Below are positions 35,537-44,966 of a DNA stretch of 64,000 nt, piece after piece; position 1 is the first letter of the stretch; every line of letters begins with the position of its first letter. The position numbers and the translations under genes were made by a program. Source of the DNA: Anaerocolumna sp. AGMB13020 (GTDB taxonomy: Bacteria; Bacillota; Clostridia; Lachnospirales; Lachnospiraceae); assembly GCF_033100115.1 (NCBI RefSeq), contig NZ_CP136910.1:3186001-3250000 (forward strand). Reading direction: 5' to 3'. The notes below the pieces were generated by a model. It was not told the origin of the DNA and ran no database searches. It worked only from the letters and a program-made list of their open reading frames with translations.

Positions 35537-36322
35537 ATGTATAATCACCATAAGATTGCGATTGAAACTATAACAAATAAATTAAAACAACGAAAAGAGG
35601 TATTAGGTATAATTATTGGAGGATCTGTGGCTCATGGCTTTGCCGGAGAGAATTCCGACATCGATCTAATGCTTGTACTGTCTGAAGAGGACTATAAGAA
35701 AGCCCTGGAGGAGGAGAACTTTAATTATTATGAAACCGAAGCGACACCTTATGAAGGCGGTTACGTTGATGGAAAGTGCACCTCTGTGGAGTTTATAAAG
35801 AAAACGGCTGCTATGGGCAGTGAACCTGCAAAGTTTGCTTTTAAAGATGCTTTCGTATCCTACTCAGAGATAGAGGGGCTGGAACAGCTTGTAGCAGAAG
35901 CCTCAAGGTATCCGGTGGAAAGAAAATTAGAAAACATGGAGAAATTCTATGCACAGTTTGAAGCCTGGAGATGGTATTTCTACGAAGGAGTGAAAAGAAA
36001 CAACGAATATCTGATTACAACAGCAATATCCAATTATGTATTGTTTGCCGGAAGATTAGTACTGACCTACAATGAGACACTGTATCCTTACCATAAATGG
36101 TTTTTCAGAGTACTTGAAGGTGTGGAGAGGAAACCTGAGAACCTCCTAGAGTATATGAATAAGGCAATTACTGAGAAGTCAAAAGAGGCTGTGGAACAGT
36201 TGTTTCAATGTATTGTAAATTTTCATACCTGGACCTCTACTACAAAGGAATGGCCCGTCAGATTTATGCAGGACAGTGAGCTTAACTGGTTGACAGGGAA
36301 TGTACCGGTAGCAGATATATAA
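35537..36322 (+). CDS. Nucleotidyltransferase-domain protein (aminoglycoside adenylyltransferase-like fold)
   Basis: 261 residues from ATG 35537 with SD AAAGGAG; an in-frame ATG at 35498 lacks one. GGSVAHGFAGENSDIDLMLV is the Pol-beta nucleotidyltransferase motif GS...DxD with both metal-binding Asp. A helical C-terminal half follows. Similar proteins modify antibiotics or unknown small substrates; no specific resistance can be assigned. Confidence 0.8.
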   Translation: MYNHHKIAIETITNKLKQRKEVLGIIIGGSVAHGFAGENSDIDLMLVLSEEDYKKALEEENFNYYETEATPYEGGYVDGKCTSVEFIKKTAAMGSEPAKFAFKDAFVSYSEIEGLEQLVAEASRYPVERKLENMEKFYAQFEAWRWYFYEGVKRNNEYLITTAISNYVLFAGRLVLTYNETLYPYHKWFFRVLEGVERKPENLLEYMNKAITEKSKEAVEQLFQCIVNFHTWTSTTKEWPVRFMQDSELNWLTGNVPVADI

Positions 36323-36429
36323 ATTGTCAAGCCAACCTTTAGCCATAGCAAGTATACATTATTTGTACAAAAAATGAAAAGCGGACAGATACAGCCCTGA
36401 TATAAGATATAACTGAAAGGAAGAGGAAA

Positions 36430-37347
36430 ATGGATGTGATGGAGCAGACACAACAGGTTATAGATATGGTGGAAAGTGATATCTTTCAGACTGACTTTAG
36501 CAGAGCCGCTAAGTTTATCGGTATCCCTCTTGGTGTGTATCAACGGATTTTCAGTTATATCTGCGGAATATCAATGACAGAATATGTTCGCAGAAGAAAA
36601 TTAACAGAATCAGCCAGAATGCTCCTGGATGAGAAGGTAAACGTAACAGAAGCAGCTTTCCTCTGTGGTTATGAGAATACTGCCTCTTATACAAGAGCCT
36701 TTAAAGAGCAGTTTATGGTGCCGCCTGTTCAGCTGACCACGGAAGGCTACAAGGAGAAAGCCTTCCTGCCTCTTTCCTTTACGGACAAGGATACTTATTA
36801 TGTTAAGAAAGGAAGAAGGATTATGGCTGAGTTGGTAAAAATCGAGTACGAAAAAACGGAGGATCTGCTGCTGATTGGTATCAGCAACAAAGAGCACGTA
36901 GTAACTGGAAACAAAGCGCTTTGGGATATATTCTGGAGTCAGCATTATGATGATAAACTGACAGCTCTTATGGAGCACCAGGTTGGCATGGAGGATTGCA
37001 TGGGACTTGGGTATTCGGCAGACTTTACTTCAGAAGAAGGTCTTGGTGACACCTATATGGTAGGTAAGTTCTTTCAGTTGGGTACGCCTGTTCCGGAAGG
37101 GATGACCGGGAGGGTAATCAAAGGAAGAACCATTGCAAAAGCGCAGATAGGTGCGGCAAATTTCGAAGATATTCTTAACAATGCGTATCTGTTGATGTCA
37201 GATATGGTACTTAAGAACGGTTATGCATTGGATTATGAGGATTTCTACTGGATTGAATTCTATACTGTAAGCAGGTTTTGCACACCTCTGGAAACTGGAA
37301 AGGGTCAGATAATCTGTGATTGGATAATGCCTTGTATTAAGAAATAA
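36430..37347 (+). CDS. AraC-family regulator with GyrI-like effector domain
   Basis: 305 residues. N-terminal double HTH: GIPLGVYQRIFSYICGISMTEYVRRRKLTESARMLLDE and VTEAAFLCGYENTASYTRAFKEQFMVPP, followed from about 130 by a GyrI/effector-binding domain (YYVKKGRRIMAELVKIEYE). This is the Rob/SoxS-like layout in which a small molecule is sensed. SD GGAAGAGG. Targets unknown. Confidence 0.85.
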   Translation: MDVMEQTQQVIDMVESDIFQTDFSRAAKFIGIPLGVYQRIFSYICGISMTEYVRRRKLTESARMLLDEKVNVTEAAFLCGYENTASYTRAFKEQFMVPPVQLTTEGYKEKAFLPLSFTDKDTYYVKKGRRIMAELVKIEYEKTEDLLLIGISNKEHVVTGNKALWDIFWSQHYDDKLTALMEHQVGMEDCMGLGYSADFTSEEGLGDTYMVGKFFQLGTPVPEGMTGRVIKGRTIAKAQIGAANFEDILNNAYLLMSDMVLKNGYALDYEDFYWIEFYTVSRFCTPLETGKGQIICDWIMPCIKK

Positions 37348-37350
37348 TAG

Positions 37351-37407
37351 AAAGAAGGGGTTGAAAAACAGCTGAATTTTTAGTTGTTTTACAAACCCCT
37401 TCTTTTT
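37351..37407. terminator. Bidirectional terminator
   Basis: AAAGAAGGGGTTTG-type stem (37351-37362) pairs with CAAACCCCTTCTTT (37392-37405), followed by TTATT; between convergent AraC and GNAT genes. Confidence 0.85.
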
Positions 37408-37449
37408 ATTGTTTTCGGTTATTTCGAATTGATAATCTTATCTTACTAT

Positions 37450-38013
37450 TTACTTCATAGCTTTTATTTCTTTCCAATCGTCCTCCAGAATTGCCATCAG
37501 AATGTCATCGGCGTATTTTTCACCGTCCCAAATGGCGTCTCTCAAAACACCTTCCCGTTTAAAACCAGCTTTCAAATAAGCCTTTTCAGCACGTGGGTTA
37601 AAAGAAAATACATCCAGCTCCAATCGGTGAAGCTTTAGCTGTTCAAATGCAAAGTCTCGGGTCATTTGAGTTGCCCAGGAACCAATTCCTTTTCCGCATA
37701 TTTCGCTGTGAAAAATTCCAATACGGAAATTGGCGCTTCTTAAAGTCCAGTCAATTTCATTAATTACGCTTTCTCCAATAATGCGACCTTTAGGGTCTAT
37801 AATCAGAAAATCATAGCGGTCGTCGGCCTCCATACATTGCAGGAAAAAGCTGAAGACTTCATCATGGGAAAAAACAGCCTTGCATCCGGTTAGTCGTGCG
37901 ACTTCTGGGTCTAAGGGATTATAGTTCTGTTGATAATAGTTTTCCGCATCTTCTTTATTTGCAAGTCTAAGGACAAAATTGTCTTTCTCCCAGGTCTTTT
38001 CAATTTTTTTCAT
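37450..38013 (-). CDS. GNAT-family N-acetyltransferase
   Basis: 187 residues from the ATG at 38013, 6 nt after GGAGG (an upstream ATG at 38028 overlaps the SD). RimJ/RimL-like: FRIGIFHSEICGKGIGSWATQMTRDFAFEQLKLHRLELDV contains the acetyl-CoA loop, then AEKAYLKAGFKREGVLRDAIWDG. Substrate unknown. Confidence 0.8.
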   Translation of the reverse strand: MKKIEKTWEKDNFVLRLANKEDAENYYQQNYNPLDPEVARLTGCKAVFSHDEVFSFFLQCMEADDRYDFLIIDPKGRIIGESVINEIDWTLRSANFRIGIFHSEICGKGIGSWATQMTRDFAFEQLKLHRLELDVFSFNPRAEKAYLKAGFKREGVLRDAIWDGEKYADDILMAILEDDWKEIKAMK

Positions 38014-38162
38014 TAGGGTTTCCTCCATTATGTCTCGTCATAGAATTATCTCACTTTTTGTGATGACTTTATTATAACATTTTGCTTCATATGAAGTAAA
38101 CCAGGTCTATATGGGAAATATCCATAGGAAAATACCCTATAAGCAGGGTTAAATCTATTATA

Positions 38163-39383
38163 TCAGGAAATATCCATTTCTTCTCGAATGCGCAAGGCCT
38201 CTTTATATTTTCTGTGATACTTGTAGTAGCGGATTAGAAATAATCCGTAAAATCTGCGAAAACCAAAGCCAAAGGGTTGGTTCACATTTGCATATAGCTC
38301 CTCCAATAGTTCTAAATATTCAGGATTATCCAGGTAATCGGGCAGATTTAACATTTCTGCAAATGTGACCATTTTTTTACACAGATGATAATTATCAGAA
38401 TCCTCAGAGAGAGCCTGCAGTGCCTCAGAAGCACGGTCTAAGTATAGATTTGTTTTTTCTGAGTCGCCTATATGGAGAAACAGAAGCGCTTTTTTTTGAT
38501 TGAGCATGACGTTATGATACGGCTCTTCCTCCAATTCTCCGGCTTGAAGCAAATAATATTCAGCCTCCTGATATTGTTCACAGCTAAGATAAGCTGTACC
38601 AAGGTTATAATAAGCATAGTTCTTTACCGGTATACGATAGCCGCGGGTCAGAGCGACTGAGCGTTTATAGTATTTTTCTGCAATGGAAAAATCGCGACCG
38701 TTACAATAACAGGAGCCTAAAAGAAAGCTGGCTCCAATTAAAACCGCAGGATTTCCCTCTTCTGATGCATATAAATAAGCGGTTTCCGCTCTTTGGATAC
38801 AGTCATTATAATGGCCAAGGTGATACAGGGTATTTGCCAATTGATAATATATGACACTATTATTACCGTAATGAGCAGCTTCCAGTAAAAGTTTTACAGC
38901 TTTCTCTGAATGTCCTATTATTGCTGCTGCGCCTAAAAAGTACCGCATTATTTGCACATCTTCCATATAAGGTAGGAAACGGCTCAAGTAAGTTTGCTCT
39001 TTCCCGGCCTGCTCCTGATCTTCTGCTGACAAATGGGAAAACAATAAACATAGGTGATAATCCAGGTGAAATTCACTGTGTTCCAATTCCTCTCCATGCC
39101 TGAAAAAGTAATTTGTTTCTTCTTCTGCTGACTCCTCTGAATCCAGGAGAAAAAAGAAACGATTGAAATGCTCACGGGCTTCTGCCAGCAGAGTTCGATC
39201 ACCTGTATATCTGATGCCAAGGGCAGAAAACAGACTAGTAATAATGTCTGAACTGGCATCGGCCTGTCCCTGTTCAATTTTACTTAAATAAGAGGGAGCA
39301 CAGATCCCCTTGCAAAGTCTTTCCTGAGAGATGTTCAGCTCCAGTCTTTTTTGACGTATTAAAAACCCGATATAATTTTTCAT
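38163..39383 (-). CDS. XRE-type regulator with TPR-like repeats (RRNPP-like architecture)
   Basis: About 406 residues from the ATG at 39383 with SD AAGGAGGA; an upstream ATG lacks one. N-terminal HTH (YIGFLIRQKRLELNISQERLCKGICAPSYLSKIEQGQ) then ~330 residues of helical TPR-like pairs (YYNLGTAYLSCEQYQEAEYYLLQAGEL). This is the layout of peptide-sensing RRNPP and related stand-alone regulators. No signal-peptide gene is visible next to it, so a peptide ligand is only a possibility. Confidence 0.8.
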   Translation of the reverse strand: MKNYIGFLIRQKRLELNISQERLCKGICAPSYLSKIEQGQADASSDIITSLFSALGIRYTGDRTLLAEAREHFNRFFFLLDSEESAEEETNYFFRHGEELEHSEFHLDYHLCLLFSHLSAEDQEQAGKEQTYLSRFLPYMEDVQIMRYFLGAAAIIGHSEKAVKLLLEAAHYGNNSVIYYQLANTLYHLGHYNDCIQRAETAYLYASEEGNPAVLIGASFLLGSCYCNGRDFSIAEKYYKRSVALTRGYRIPVKNYAYYNLGTAYLSCEQYQEAEYYLLQAGELEEEPYHNVMLNQKKALLFLHIGDSEKTNLYLDRASEALQALSEDSDNYHLCKKMVTFAEMLNLPDYLDNPEYLELLEELYANVNQPFGFGFRRFYGLFLIRYYKYHRKYKEALRIREEMDIS

Positions 39384-39517
39384 ATTCCTCCTTATATGAG
39401 TACTCAATTTCTAAAATGCCATAGGAATTCTTCTCACTTTGCTTAAAAGTATAATTAGTGTTATCGTCATCTGTCAATTAATTTGGGTGATGAGCTTGAC
39501 CGTAAAGGGACTCAGAA

Positions 39518-40243
39518 TTGAATCTCTATTATGGAGAAAAGCAGGCAATCAGCAATATCAATATGGATATTGAGAAAAATGAAATTACGGCATTAATCGG
39601 GCCTTCCGGCTGCGGTAAGACGACTTTCCTAAAGACCCTGAACCGAATGAATGATATTATTCCGGCATGCAGAATAACCGGGGAGGTAATATTTGATAAT
39701 ATTAACATATATGACAGCAAGATAGACCCTATGTTAATCCGTAAGAAGATCGGGATGGTATTCCAAAAGCCAAATCCTTTTCCCTTAAGTATCTATGACA
39801 ACGTAGCATATGCACCGAAATACTATGGTAAGAAAAAACGTGAAATCGATGAGATTGTAGAAAACAGCTTAAAGGGTGCAGCACTTTGGGAGGAAGTAAA
39901 GGACCGTTTGAAAAAGAGTGCCCTCTCCCTCTCCGGTGGACAGCAGCAGAGATTATGCATTGCCAGAACCATTGCCCTGAATCCTGAGGTAATCTTAATG
40001 GATGAAGCCACCAGCTCCCTGGACCCCATATCCACTTATAAGATCGAGGATCTGATTGTGGAGCTAAAAAAGACCTATACCGTCGTTATAATTACTCACA
40101 ATATGCAGCAGGCTTCCCGTATTGCTGATAAAACCGCTTTCTTCCTTTTTGGTGAGCTGGTGGAATACGATACCACGGAGATTATCTTTACGAATCCGAA
40201 GCATGAAAAGACAGCGGAATATGTCAGTGGTCATTTTGGCTGA
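39518..40243 (+). CDS. pstB: Phosphate ABC transporter ATPase PstB, orphan with shifted N-terminus
   Basis: 241 residues. Walker [21 protein letters not shown]-loop [14 protein letters not shown], signature [17 protein letters not shown], Walker [13 protein letters not shown] and [10 protein letters not shown] are PstB-specific. A TTG start (SD AAAGGGA) begins directly at the NLYYG motif; the usual first strand, T-VKGLRIE, is present just upstream (39499-39522) in another frame. No pstS, pstC, pstA or phoU is nearby. Either a decayed remnant or a stand-alone ATPase using a shorter start. Confidence 0.8.
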   Translation: MNLYYGEKQAISNINMDIEKNEITALIGPSGCGKTTFLKTLNRMNDIIPACRITGEVIFDNINIYDSKIDPMLIRKKIGMVFQKPNPFPLSIYDNVAYAPKYYGKKKREIDEIVENSLKGAALWEEVKDRLKKSALSLSGGQQQRLCIARTIALNPEVILMDEATSSLDPISTYKIEDLIVELKKTYTVVIITHNMQQASRIADKTAFFLFGELVEYDTTEIIFTNPKHEKTAEYVSGHFG

Positions 40244-40420
40244 CGTGAAAGGAGAGGAAAGTGGGAGTAATATTGCAACGGTTTAATCTGATGGGAGTTT
40301 CAAATGAAATAATAGAATATAGCAATGCATAGCCAGCCGGTAAATGAATATTTAACATGAAAGAAGTAATGCTAGGTTAAGTATAGGTTAAGGAAGAAGT
40401 AACAAAGAAATAATCTATGT

Positions 40421-40468
40421 GAAGAAGATAATTAAAGGATATAAACTCCCTTATAATTATCTTCTTTT
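40421..40468 (+). terminator. Terminator-like hairpin after pstB
   Basis: AAGAAGATAATT (40422-40433) pairs with AATTATCTTCTT, then TTATT. Confidence 0.75.
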
Positions 40469-40538
40469 ATTATGTATTCATTTTAAACCAACAGGTAGCT
40501 TTAGAATAACGAATGATTAGTAATGCTGTAATTTTTCA

Positions 40539-40595
40539 TTGACTTTTAGGTCTATAAGATATAGACTAACCGTAATGGTCTATTCATTATAGACC
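40539..40595 (+). promoter_or_regulatory. Promoter and paired operators of the second blaI-M56 operon
   Basis: -35 TTGACT at 40539-40544. Two palindromes share the half-site GTCTATA: GTCTATA/TATAGAC (40550-40556 and 40560-40566, perfect) and GGTCTAT/ATAGACC (40577-40583 and 40589-40595, perfect). The first overlaps the promoter, the second lies before the SD. Two sites of this kind are typical of BlaI/CopY-type repression. Confidence 0.75.
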
Positions 40596-40610
40596 GAGAA
40601 GGAGAAGTTT

Positions 40611-40973
40611 ATGGCATATATTATGACTGAGAGTGAATACAAATTTGCAGAAATTATATGGAGCAGGGAGCCGTTAGCTTCCGGGGAGTTAGTAAGACTG
40701 TGTCAGGAAGCATGGAGCTGGAAGAAGTCAACAACGTATACAGTACTAAAAAAACTATGTGTAAAAGGTATCTTAAAGAACGAAGGCGCCATTGTAACGG
40801 CTATCGTGTCCAGGGAAGAGTACCTGCAATTAAAAAGCGAGGAGTTTCTGGGAGATAATTACGACGGTTCGCTGCCGAAATTTCTGACAGCTTTTATCAG
40901 CCGTAAGAAGCTTAGCGGGAAGCAAATGGAGGAATTAAGGGAAATTATAGATAGTTATAAGGAGGATAAATAG
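40611..40973 (+). CDS. BlaI/MecI-family repressor
   Basis: 120 residues: MTESEYKFAEIIWSREPLASGELVRLC and KKSTTYTVLKKLCVKGILKNEG give the winged helix. SD AAGGAG. The stop codon's neighbourhood TAGTG overlaps the GTG start of the metallopeptidase by one base, so translation is coupled. Confidence 0.88.
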   Translation: MAYIMTESEYKFAEIIWSREPLASGELVRLCQEAWSWKKSTTYTVLKKLCVKGILKNEGAIVTAIVSREEYLQLKSEEFLGDNYDGSLPKFLTAFISRKKLSGKQMEELREIIDSYKEDK

Positions 40974-42724
40974 TGGAGAAATTGTTTTTTGCAATATTAA
41001 ATATGAGCCTGCTCTCCTGCTATGTTATTCTGTTCGTGTTAGGGATAAGGCTTTTACTTGGAAAATCACCGAAAGTGTTTTCCTATTGCTTATGGGGTGT
41101 AGTATTTCTAAAGCTGATATGTCCTGTAACCCTGGAAAGTATGATAAGCCTTATACCGAAACAGGTAAACACCCAGCGGGTAGAAAGCTATCTGATACTA
41201 CCTGGCCCAGAGGATATCAGAACCCAGGAGTATGGGTTTTCAGAAGAACCCGTTAAAGGAACAGCAGTTGCACCTGCAAACACCGCATATAAGGCCCAAA
41301 GATATTCAATAACTGATTACCTTATCCTTCTTTGGCTGACAGGTATAGGGGGAATCGTATTCTTTCAGATCAAGTCCTACCTGGCATTTCGTAAGAGATT
41401 AGCTGGTGCTGTATGGATAAGAGATAACCTGTATAAAATACCTGCTGTGAATACAGCATTTGTTATGGGTTTTAGAAAGCCTGGGATTTACCTGCCGGAA
41501 GGACTAGGGGAAGCAGAGGAGCAATATATTATTGAACATGAACGAGTGCATATCAGGAGAAAAGATTACCTGATAAAAGTTCTGGCTTTTACTATCTGCT
41601 GTGTCCATTGGTTTAATCCACTGGTTTGGCTTTCTTTTGTCCTTATGAACAGGGATATGGAGATGTCCTGCGACGAAGCTGTGGTTAAGAAACTGGGAAC
41701 AGGTATCAAAAAGCAGTACTCATACTCATTGCTGTCCATTTCAACAGGCAGAGATTCCTTAAGCGGAGTTCCTTTGGGGTTTGGGGAGAACAGCGTTAAG
41801 GGAAGAATAAAGAATATCTTAAAGTATAAAAAACCTGCTGGATGGCTCATATCACTTTCGCTGGCGATAGTAGCAGTCGTATGCATAGGGTTATTTCTCA
41901 GCCCTGGAGCGAAAGGGGATGTAAGAGCGGAGGACAGTCAGCCGGAACCCCTTAAGGATTATCTGTTAACGGAAAGTCCTGTTGTCCTCTATAACAAAAG
42001 TGAGAACGACGAGATTGGCGCTCTTTTTGGCAAGGCACATGATTATTACCTGAAAGACCACTATAAAGGAGAGGATTATGATGGGGACGGGGTTAAAGAT
42101 ACAGCCCTTATAGAAAAGAAGGGCAGTTCAAATACCATTACGGTAAGCTTTGGTAACCAGGAGGTCCTGACAGTAGAGGGCTTGGAGCCAGGAAGAGAAG
42201 AATTTAAGATTGCCGGAGCGGACCTGAACAAAGATGGGGAGAATGAAATAATTCTTATAAGCGATACAGGTACAAATGGAGGAGACGGAATCTATGGACT
42301 GCGGGTGTATGAGAAACAGGGTCAGGTATACCAGCCTGTTGCGTTACCAGCGGAATATGATGTCTATGCGGGGTTTCCTTACTACCTGAACTGGGATGGA
42401 AATTCAGCTGCTATACTGAATCACAATAAAAGTACCGTCCTAGAGGTCCATAAGGATATCCTGGAAGCCCATTATGCCAGAACGGGCCAAAGGGAGGAGT
42501 GGAACAAAATACAGGGAAAAGCAGCGGAGCCTGTGGCAGCTGACGGAATATGTGATTTTGCTATACAAATGAAAGAGGAAAAGGTAAAATTAATAATAAA
42601 GCAATACCTTACTGGTCCTACAGGTGTCCATGCGGACTGTATTGGATATGTATTAACAGAACTGGAATTAAAAAGTGATAATACCTGGAGCCAGACTGCT
42701 GTCTACTTTCTTCCCTCAGATTAG
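40973..42724 (+). CDS. BlaR1-like M56 metallopeptidase with FG-GAP-like sensor domain
   Basis: 583 residues from GTG with SD AAGGAGG. Membrane helices to about 310, zinc motif HERVHIRRKDYLIK (about 190) and MSCDEAV. The C-terminal extracellular domain has DYDGDGVKDTALIEKK and DLNKDGENEIILIS, two FG-GAP/EF-hand-like calcium loops, and no penicillin-binding motifs. It is a paralogue of the pair at 25127-27354 but quite divergent. Expected to cleave the partner repressor when an unknown surface signal is bound. Confidence 0.85.
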   Translation: MEKLFFAILNMSLLSCYVILFVLGIRLLLGKSPKVFSYCLWGVVFLKLICPVTLESMISLIPKQVNTQRVESYLILPGPEDIRTQEYGFSEEPVKGTAVAPANTAYKAQRYSITDYLILLWLTGIGGIVFFQIKSYLAFRKRLAGAVWIRDNLYKIPAVNTAFVMGFRKPGIYLPEGLGEAEEQYIIEHERVHIRRKDYLIKVLAFTICCVHWFNPLVWLSFVLMNRDMEMSCDEAVVKKLGTGIKKQYSYSLLSISTGRDSLSGVPLGFGENSVKGRIKNILKYKKPAGWLISLSLAIVAVVCIGLFLSPGAKGDVRAEDSQPEPLKDYLLTESPVVLYNKSENDEIGALFGKAHDYYLKDHYKGEDYDGDGVKDTALIEKKGSSNTITVSFGNQEVLTVEGLEPGREEFKIAGADLNKDGENEIILISDTGTNGGDGIYGLRVYEKQGQVYQPVALPAEYDVYAGFPYYLNWDGNSAAILNHNKSTVLEVHKDILEAHYARTGQREEWNKIQGKAAEPVAADGICDFAIQMKEEKVKLIIKQYLTGPTGVHADCIGYVLTELELKSDNTWSQTAVYFLPSD

Positions 42725-42819
42725 CATATAATTCGGGTGTTTCATTTAGTCAGGTATTTGCTATGCCTGTAAATTGTGAGAAGAAATAGAATAAGGATAA
42801 TTGAAAGGGGGAGCTTATT

Positions 42820-43368
42820 ATGAATCATCTTGGAACAAAGACAATAGAAACAGAGCGCCTGATTCTACGGGCTTTTCGTACAGAGGATGCAGAATATATG
42901 TATCGAAACTGGGCCAGTGATGAAGAAGTGACCAGATATCTTACCTGGCCGGTACACCCAAATGTAGAAGGCACCAAAGCGCTTCTTGGCATTTGGGAGG
43001 AGAAAGCCATAGAAAAGGATAATTATCACTGGTGTATGGTACTGAAAGAAATACAGGAACCAATTGGAAGTATAGGCGTGGTCCATATGAATGAACAGAT
43101 TTCTGCGGCTGAAATAGGTTACTGCTGTGGAAGGGCTTTCTGGGGTAAAAATATTATGACAGAAGCATTGTCAGCCGTAAGGGATTATCTCTTTGAGGAG
43201 GTGGGATTTAACCGCCTGGAAGCAAGACATGACACGAAAAATCCTGCCTCCGGTAAAGTCATGGAAAAATGCGGCCTGCGATTTGAAGGAATCAAACGCC
43301 AGGGAGATAAGAATAATACCGGTATTTGTGACATTGCCCATTATGCTATGCTAAGAGAGGATCGATAA
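42820..43368 (+). CDS. GNAT-family N-acetyltransferase
   Basis: 182 residues, RimJ-like: ETERLILRAFRTEDAEYMYRNWASDEEVTRYLTWPVH at the start, AEIGYCCGRAFWGKNIMTEALSAVRDYLFEEVGFNRLEARHDTKN with the acetyl-CoA loop, and SGKVMEKCGLRFEG. Substrate unknown. It ends two bases before the convergent gene. SD AAGGGGGAG. Confidence 0.85.
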   Translation: MNHLGTKTIETERLILRAFRTEDAEYMYRNWASDEEVTRYLTWPVHPNVEGTKALLGIWEEKAIEKDNYHWCMVLKEIQEPIGSIGVVHMNEQISAAEIGYCCGRAFWGKNIMTEALSAVRDYLFEEVGFNRLEARHDTKNPASGKVMEKCGLRFEGIKRQGDKNNTGICDIAHYAMLREDR

Positions 43369-43369
43369 A

Positions 43370-43660
43370 CTACAATGCTATTGCAAGCAAGTTTAACACC
43401 AGCCAGATGAGAAAAATACACAATACAAAAGCAAAGAAACCGCAGATATTCTTAATGGAATGGATGTCTGCGGTTTGCTTCGCCTGCAAAGCCAGAAGCA
43501 TATCCTCACAATCAAGTTCTGTATCCTCCCATTCATAAACACTTCCATTTTCGTGGTAGATTGTTTGGGGATCTTTTTGTACAGCTTCTTCTTCTGTTAT
43601 TTTCTTAGAATCATATACTTCCAGATCAGTTAGTAGAAATTTTAATTCTCGTTTCGTCAT
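43370..43660 (-). CDS. Hypothetical protein with C-terminal membrane helix
   Basis: 96 residues from the ATG at 43660 (MTKRELKFLLTDLEVY); the start is uncertain because AAGGAAGG lies about 15 nt upstream and an in-frame GTG (43670s) is nearer. A charged cytosolic part (DSKKITEEEAVQKDP) ends in a hydrophobic tail of ~22 residues. No family recognised. Confidence 0.5.
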   Translation of the reverse strand: MTKRELKFLLTDLEVYDSKKITEEEAVQKDPQTIYHENGSVYEWEDTELDCEDMLLALQAKQTADIHSIKNICGFFAFVLCIFLIWLVLNLLAIAL

Positions 43661-43978
43661 TACACAAATCACCATTCCTTCCTTAACATGCCATAAGTTT
43701 ATGCAGGTAATATACCGGGCATGAATTTTCCATGACAAAGTCTCAATAATAATCACATTTTCCTGTATTATACAAAAGAACTTAAAAACACACTGAAATC
43801 CGCACTTATCGATAGAGATTTAAATATACTATTATGTCGGAATATATAACCGTAAACAAAAGCTATGGGTTAATTGACTTACCTTGTTTTAAGTTAATAT
43901 GAAAAAGTATACAGACCAATGAATATATTAAGTATAATAAAAGGTCTATCTCAAATCAATATAATAAGGAGGGCAAAT

Positions 43979-44881
43979 ATGAAAATAGCAGTTGATGCAG
44001 GACATGGCTACGACACTGCCGGTAAACGCACACCTCCCGTGCCAACAGATGTGGATTTTGACAAAGATGGAAAAGCCGATGTAAAAAAAGGCGAAAGCAT
44101 CAGGGAGCATGTGGCGGCTGTCGGCGTTGCCTACCTTCTGGTGCAGGAGCTCAAACGCTGCGGGTTTACCACAGTGATGACCGGATTCAATGATAATAAT
44201 CCAAAAAATGATGCCGATACCTCTCTCACAGAAAGGCAGACTGCCATCAGGAATGCAAAGTGTGATTACTCTGTAAGCATACATTATAATGCATACGGTG
44301 ATGGTAAGACCTTTAATGCGGCAGAAGGAGTAGAAGTATATATTCATAGCAGTTACAGCGGTAAATCAGAAAAGCTTGCGAAGGCAGTGTTAAAATATTT
44401 GGCACAAGGAACCTCTCAGGTAAACAGAGGGATTAAGAAGTCAGCCCTTGCCATGTGTAACTGTAATACCCTTGGAACCAAAGGAGCAATTCTTACCGAG
44501 TTGTGTTTCATGACCAATGAAAGGGAAGCTTTGCAGATGATGGGAAACAGTGCCTTCTGGAAAGAGTCCGCCCAGGAAATATGTAAAGGCATCTGTGAAT
44601 ATACCGGTGTTAAATATGTTTCTGAGGTATATATACCAAAAAAGACAATTAAGAAAAACTCCTCTGTAAAGGATATCAAGTGGCTTCAGGAGAAGCTGAA
44701 CGCAGTGCTTACCGGAGAAAGCTTTATACCCATAGCTGTGGATGGAAAATATGGTAACAAGACAAGGATAGCAGTGCTTATTTACTGGGAAAAACTCGGC
44801 TGGAATCAGACTGGTAAAGATTCTGGCTGGGGTGCTGGCAGTAATACCATAACTGCTTTGTCAAAAGGAAGAAAGAAATAA
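43979..44881 (+). CDS. N-acetylmuramoyl-L-alanine amidase without signal peptide
   Basis: 300 residues from ATG 43979 with SD AAGGAGGG; upstream ATG 43919 lacks one. Amidase_3 fold: DAGHG (zinc His), GESIREH (zinc Glu), SIHYNA (zinc His) and ILTELCF (catalytic Glu). The C-terminal ~75 residues form a peptidoglycan-binding-like helical module (SVKDIKWLQEKLNAVL). Lack of a signal peptide points to a mother-cell lysis enzyme of sporulation (CwlC-like) or a phage endolysin; no holin lies nearby. Confidence 0.85.
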   Translation: MKIAVDAGHGYDTAGKRTPPVPTDVDFDKDGKADVKKGESIREHVAAVGVAYLLVQELKRCGFTTVMTGFNDNNPKNDADTSLTERQTAIRNAKCDYSVSIHYNAYGDGKTFNAAEGVEVYIHSSYSGKSEKLAKAVLKYLAQGTSQVNRGIKKSALAMCNCNTLGTKGAILTELCFMTNEREALQMMGNSAFWKESAQEICKGICEYTGVKYVSEVYIPKKTIKKNSSVKDIKWLQEKLNAVLTGESFIPIAVDGKYGNKTRIAVLIYWEKLGWNQTGKDSGWGAGSNTITALSKGRKK

Positions 44882-44885
44882 CTAT

Positions 44886-44966
44886 CTGGCAGGGTTGCTG
44901 TATTTAAAAAAGGTAACAGAAGGTAAATAAAAATTCTAAAGCCTTAAATACAGCAGCCCTTTTTAA
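44886..44966 (+). terminator. Terminator of the amidase gene
   Basis: AGGGTTGCTGTATTTA (about 44892-44907) pairs with TAAATACAGCAGCCCT, then TTTTT. The loop is unusually long, about 38 nt. Confidence 0.75.

Larger units (their letters stand above)
40244..40610. other. Intergenic region between pstB and the second blaI
   Basis: Holds a terminator-like hairpin at 40421-40468 and the blaI promoter/operators at 40539-40595. No gene recognised; the part directly after pstB has no trace of phoU. Confidence 0.6.
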
